Below, in pieces: positions 62,595 to 64,000 of a stretch of DNA of 64,000 bases. Source of the stretch: Hephaestia sp. MAHUQ-44 (lineage in GTDB: Bacteria > Pseudomonadota > Alphaproteobacteria > Sphingomonadales > Sphingomonadaceae). The notes below the pieces were generated by a model. That model had not been told where the DNA came from. It did not search any database and worked only from the letters and a program-made list of their open reading frames with translations. Position numbers and translations under genes: made by a program. The stretch lies in the NCBI RefSeq assembly GCF_023806085.1, contig NZ_JAMSLX010000004.1, positions 62,001 through 126,000 on the forward strand, written 5' to 3'. Each line of letters starts with the position of its first letter. The stretch's first letter is position 1.

Positions 62595-64000
62595 ATGAAC
62601 GTGATTACCCGCGCCCTGACCGGCGCAGCGACCCTGGCAATTGTCGGCGGCATGTCCGCCACGGCGTTCGCCCAGGAGGTCGATCAGGCCGACGACGCGA
62701 TCGTCGTCACCGGCATTCGCGCCAGCCTCGAATCGGCGCAGGAGCGCAAGCGCACGGCCGACGCGATCGTCGATTCGATCGTCGCCGACGATATCGGCAA
62801 GCTGCCCGACAGCAATACCACCGAAGCGTTGCAGCGCATTTCCGGCATCCAGGTCGGCCGCGACCGCGGTGAAGGCGGGTCGGTGGCGATTCGTGGCCTC
62901 ACCCAGGTCCTCACCACGATGAACGGTCGTGACATTTTCACGGCTGGCGGTGGTCGTGGTTTCAATCTCCAGGACTTCCCGTCCGAATTGCTCGGCGGCA
63001 TCGATGTCTACAAGACGCCGACGGCCGATCTGATCGAGGGCGGCATCGGCGGCGTGATCGACCTGCGTACGCGCAAGCCGCTCGATTTTGACGGTTTCGC
63101 CCTCAGCGGCAGCGTTCGTGGCCGCTACGAGACGCTCGCGAAGAAGGTCGACCCGCTGGTTTCGGCGCTGATCAGCGATCGCTGGAATGTCGGCGGCGGC
63201 GAGATGGGTGTGCTGTTGAGCGGCTCGTTCCAGGAGCGTTCGTTCCGTTCGGACGTCATTTCGAACGGTGCGCCGTCGCTGCGCAGCGATGTCATCGCGG
63301 GGCAGAAGGTTTATACGCCCAATGGTGATTATGAGCCGCTCATCAACGGCAAGCGTCGCCGTATCGGTCTTCAGGGTGCGTTCCAGTGGAAGCCGAACCC
63401 CGATCTCGAGATTTTCGCCGAGGCGGGCTATCAGGAATTCCGCTCGCTCCAGCAGCAGCGCGGGCTGAATAATCCGACCAACGGCCGCGCCGTCGAGCCC
63501 GGCAGCGTGACCCTTTACGATGGGACGGATCACTTCAAGTCGGGGACGTTCCTCAACGTTCCGATCACCACCTATGGTGTCCAGCGCGATACCTATGACA
63601 AGAACCAGCAATATTCGATTGGTGCCAAGCAGCATTTTGGCGAATCGTCGATTTCGGCTGAGTTCACGTACCAGAAGTCGACCAATGAGCTCTATTATTC
63701 GGAGCTCGATCTCGCCACGGTGCTGCCGAAGTTGACGATCGACACGAGCGGCAAGGTGCCCTCGGCGCTGGTCAGCGGTATCGATCTGTCCGACATCAAC
63801 AATTACACTGTCGGGCCGCTGACGCGCAGCGAGAACCACTATAAGGGCGATTCCTACGCCGGGCGTGTCGACGGCGATTTCAAGATCGACAGCGGTTTCC
63901 TGACGAATTTCAAGACGGGCGTTCGCTATCAGAAGCTCAGCACGTCGTTCGATCCGATCCGCTTCTATCAGGCGCCGGCCGCCGGGACCTCTGCTGCCCC
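62595..64000 (+). CDS. TonB-dependent receptor, 3' end outside the window
   Basis: 468 codons visible, open to the right edge. A signal peptide (MNVITRALTGAATLAIVGG to about AFAQ) is followed by the plug of the Caulobacter/Xanthomonas TonB receptor type: DAIVVTGIRASLESAQERK, ADAIVDSIVADDIGKLPD, TTEALQRISGIQVGRDRGEG, GIDVYKTPTADLIEGGIGG. The barrel strands begin after that. This subfamily typically takes up saccharides, often next to glycoside hydrolases; the downstream context is not visible. Confidence 0.94.
   Translation, partial: MNVITRALTGAATLAIVGGMSATAFAQEVDQADDAIVVTGIRASLESAQERKRTADAIVDSIVADDIGKLPDSNTTEALQRISGIQVGRDRGEGGSVAIRGLTQVLTTMNGRDIFTAGGGRGFNLQDFPSELLGGIDVYKTPTADLIEGGIGGVIDLRTRKPLDFDGFALSGSVRGRYETLAKKVDPLVSALISDRWNVGGGEMGVLLSGSFQERSFRSDVISNGAPSLRSDVIAGQKVYTPNGDYEPLINGKRRRIGLQGAFQWKPNPDLEIFAEAGYQEFRSLQQQRGLNNPTNGRAVEPGSVTLYDGTDHFKSGTFLNVPITTYGVQRDTYDKNQQYSIGAKQHFGESSISAEFTYQKSTNELYYSELDLATVLPKLTIDTSGKVPSALVSGIDLSDINNYTVGPLTRSENHYKGDSYAGRVDGDFKIDSGFLTNFKTGVRYQKLSTSFDPIRFYQAPAAGTSAA

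Noticed and set aside
1..64000. CRISPR arrays, prophage, integrases, insertion sequences, toxin-antitoxin or defence islands
   Set aside because: No spaced direct-repeat arrays, transposase, integrase, phage structural or defence motifs were seen on either strand; the window reads as core chromosome with one carbohydrate locus.

Overview
The window is high-GC bacterial chromosome that reads as a Sphingomonas-type alphaproteobacterium (order Sphingomonadales). This rests on the gene arrangements (ctaC-ctaD-ctaB-ctaG-ctaE-DUF983-SURF1-thrC; otsB-GH15-otsA; serC-serA-hisZ-purA), on three TonB-dependent receptors, and on short CCGG-type palindromic repeats. No prophage, transposase, CRISPR array or rRNA operon was found. 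One tRNA (Pro, GGG) is present. Coding density is very high and many neighbouring genes overlap by 4 nt (ATGA or GTGA).

Layout. 1-9.3 kb: 3' part of a GH1 beta-glucosidase, ispG, pcm, then a secreted S1/P1-type nuclease, an isoaspartyl peptidase and an acyltransferase (minus strand), a membrane-bound LytTR regulator, phhB, and a minimal Zn-protease overlapping ccmA-ccmB. 9.4-18.2 kb: one long minus-strand operon for cytochrome c oxidase and its assembly (ctaC, ctaD, ctaB, a 48-residue membrane protein, ctaG, ctaE, DUF983, SURF1), running on into thrC and an RlmI-like methyltransferase. 18.3-22.7 kb: plus-strand chain pyrE-pdxJ-acpS-lepB-AI-2E-type permease-maiA, nearly all start/stop-overlapped. 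22.9-29.1 kb: a DUF2141 protein, an M49 peptidase lipoprotein, malate synthase G with a divergent LysR regulator, and an SDR. 29.2-35.5 kb: stress and osmolyte block with an osmoprotectant ABC importer (ATPase plus permease/binding-protein fusion) and a trehalose operon otsB-GH15-otsA with a plausible EcfG-type promoter.

35.6-50.4 kb is the most distinctive region, a carbohydrate-use locus: a GH92 mannosidase, tRNA-Pro, a TonB receptor, a GH144-type (PF10091) Tat-lipoprotein glucanase, a GH3 beta-glucosidase, an endonuclease/exonuclease/phosphatase-fold enzyme, an Oar-like TonB receptor and an alpha/beta hydrolase. LacI-type operator palindromes lie upstream of the glucanase and between the Oar-like receptor and the hydrolase. 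I infer a pathway for taking up and degrading beta-1,2-glucans, possibly phospho- and acyl-decorated ones. 50.4-56 kb: serC (with a leader that can hide its ribosome binding site), serA, hisZ and purA. 55.9-56.7 kb: two tandem paralogous secreted acidic small proteins. 56.9-62.3 kb: minus-strand operon dnaJ(cbpA-like)-yihY-fabI-GNAT-aroC preceded by a Gfo/Idh/MocA oxidoreductase. 62.6 kb to the end: 5' part of a third TonB receptor.

Beyond genes, the strongest unexplained structure is a two-copy intergenic element (about 1294-1417 and 25128-25210). It has a 33-bp stem whose two copies differ by compensatory changes, has flanking small hairpins, and one copy carries a nested palindrome bracketed by a 7-bp direct repeat. 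A second family of short covarying palindromes occurs four times.
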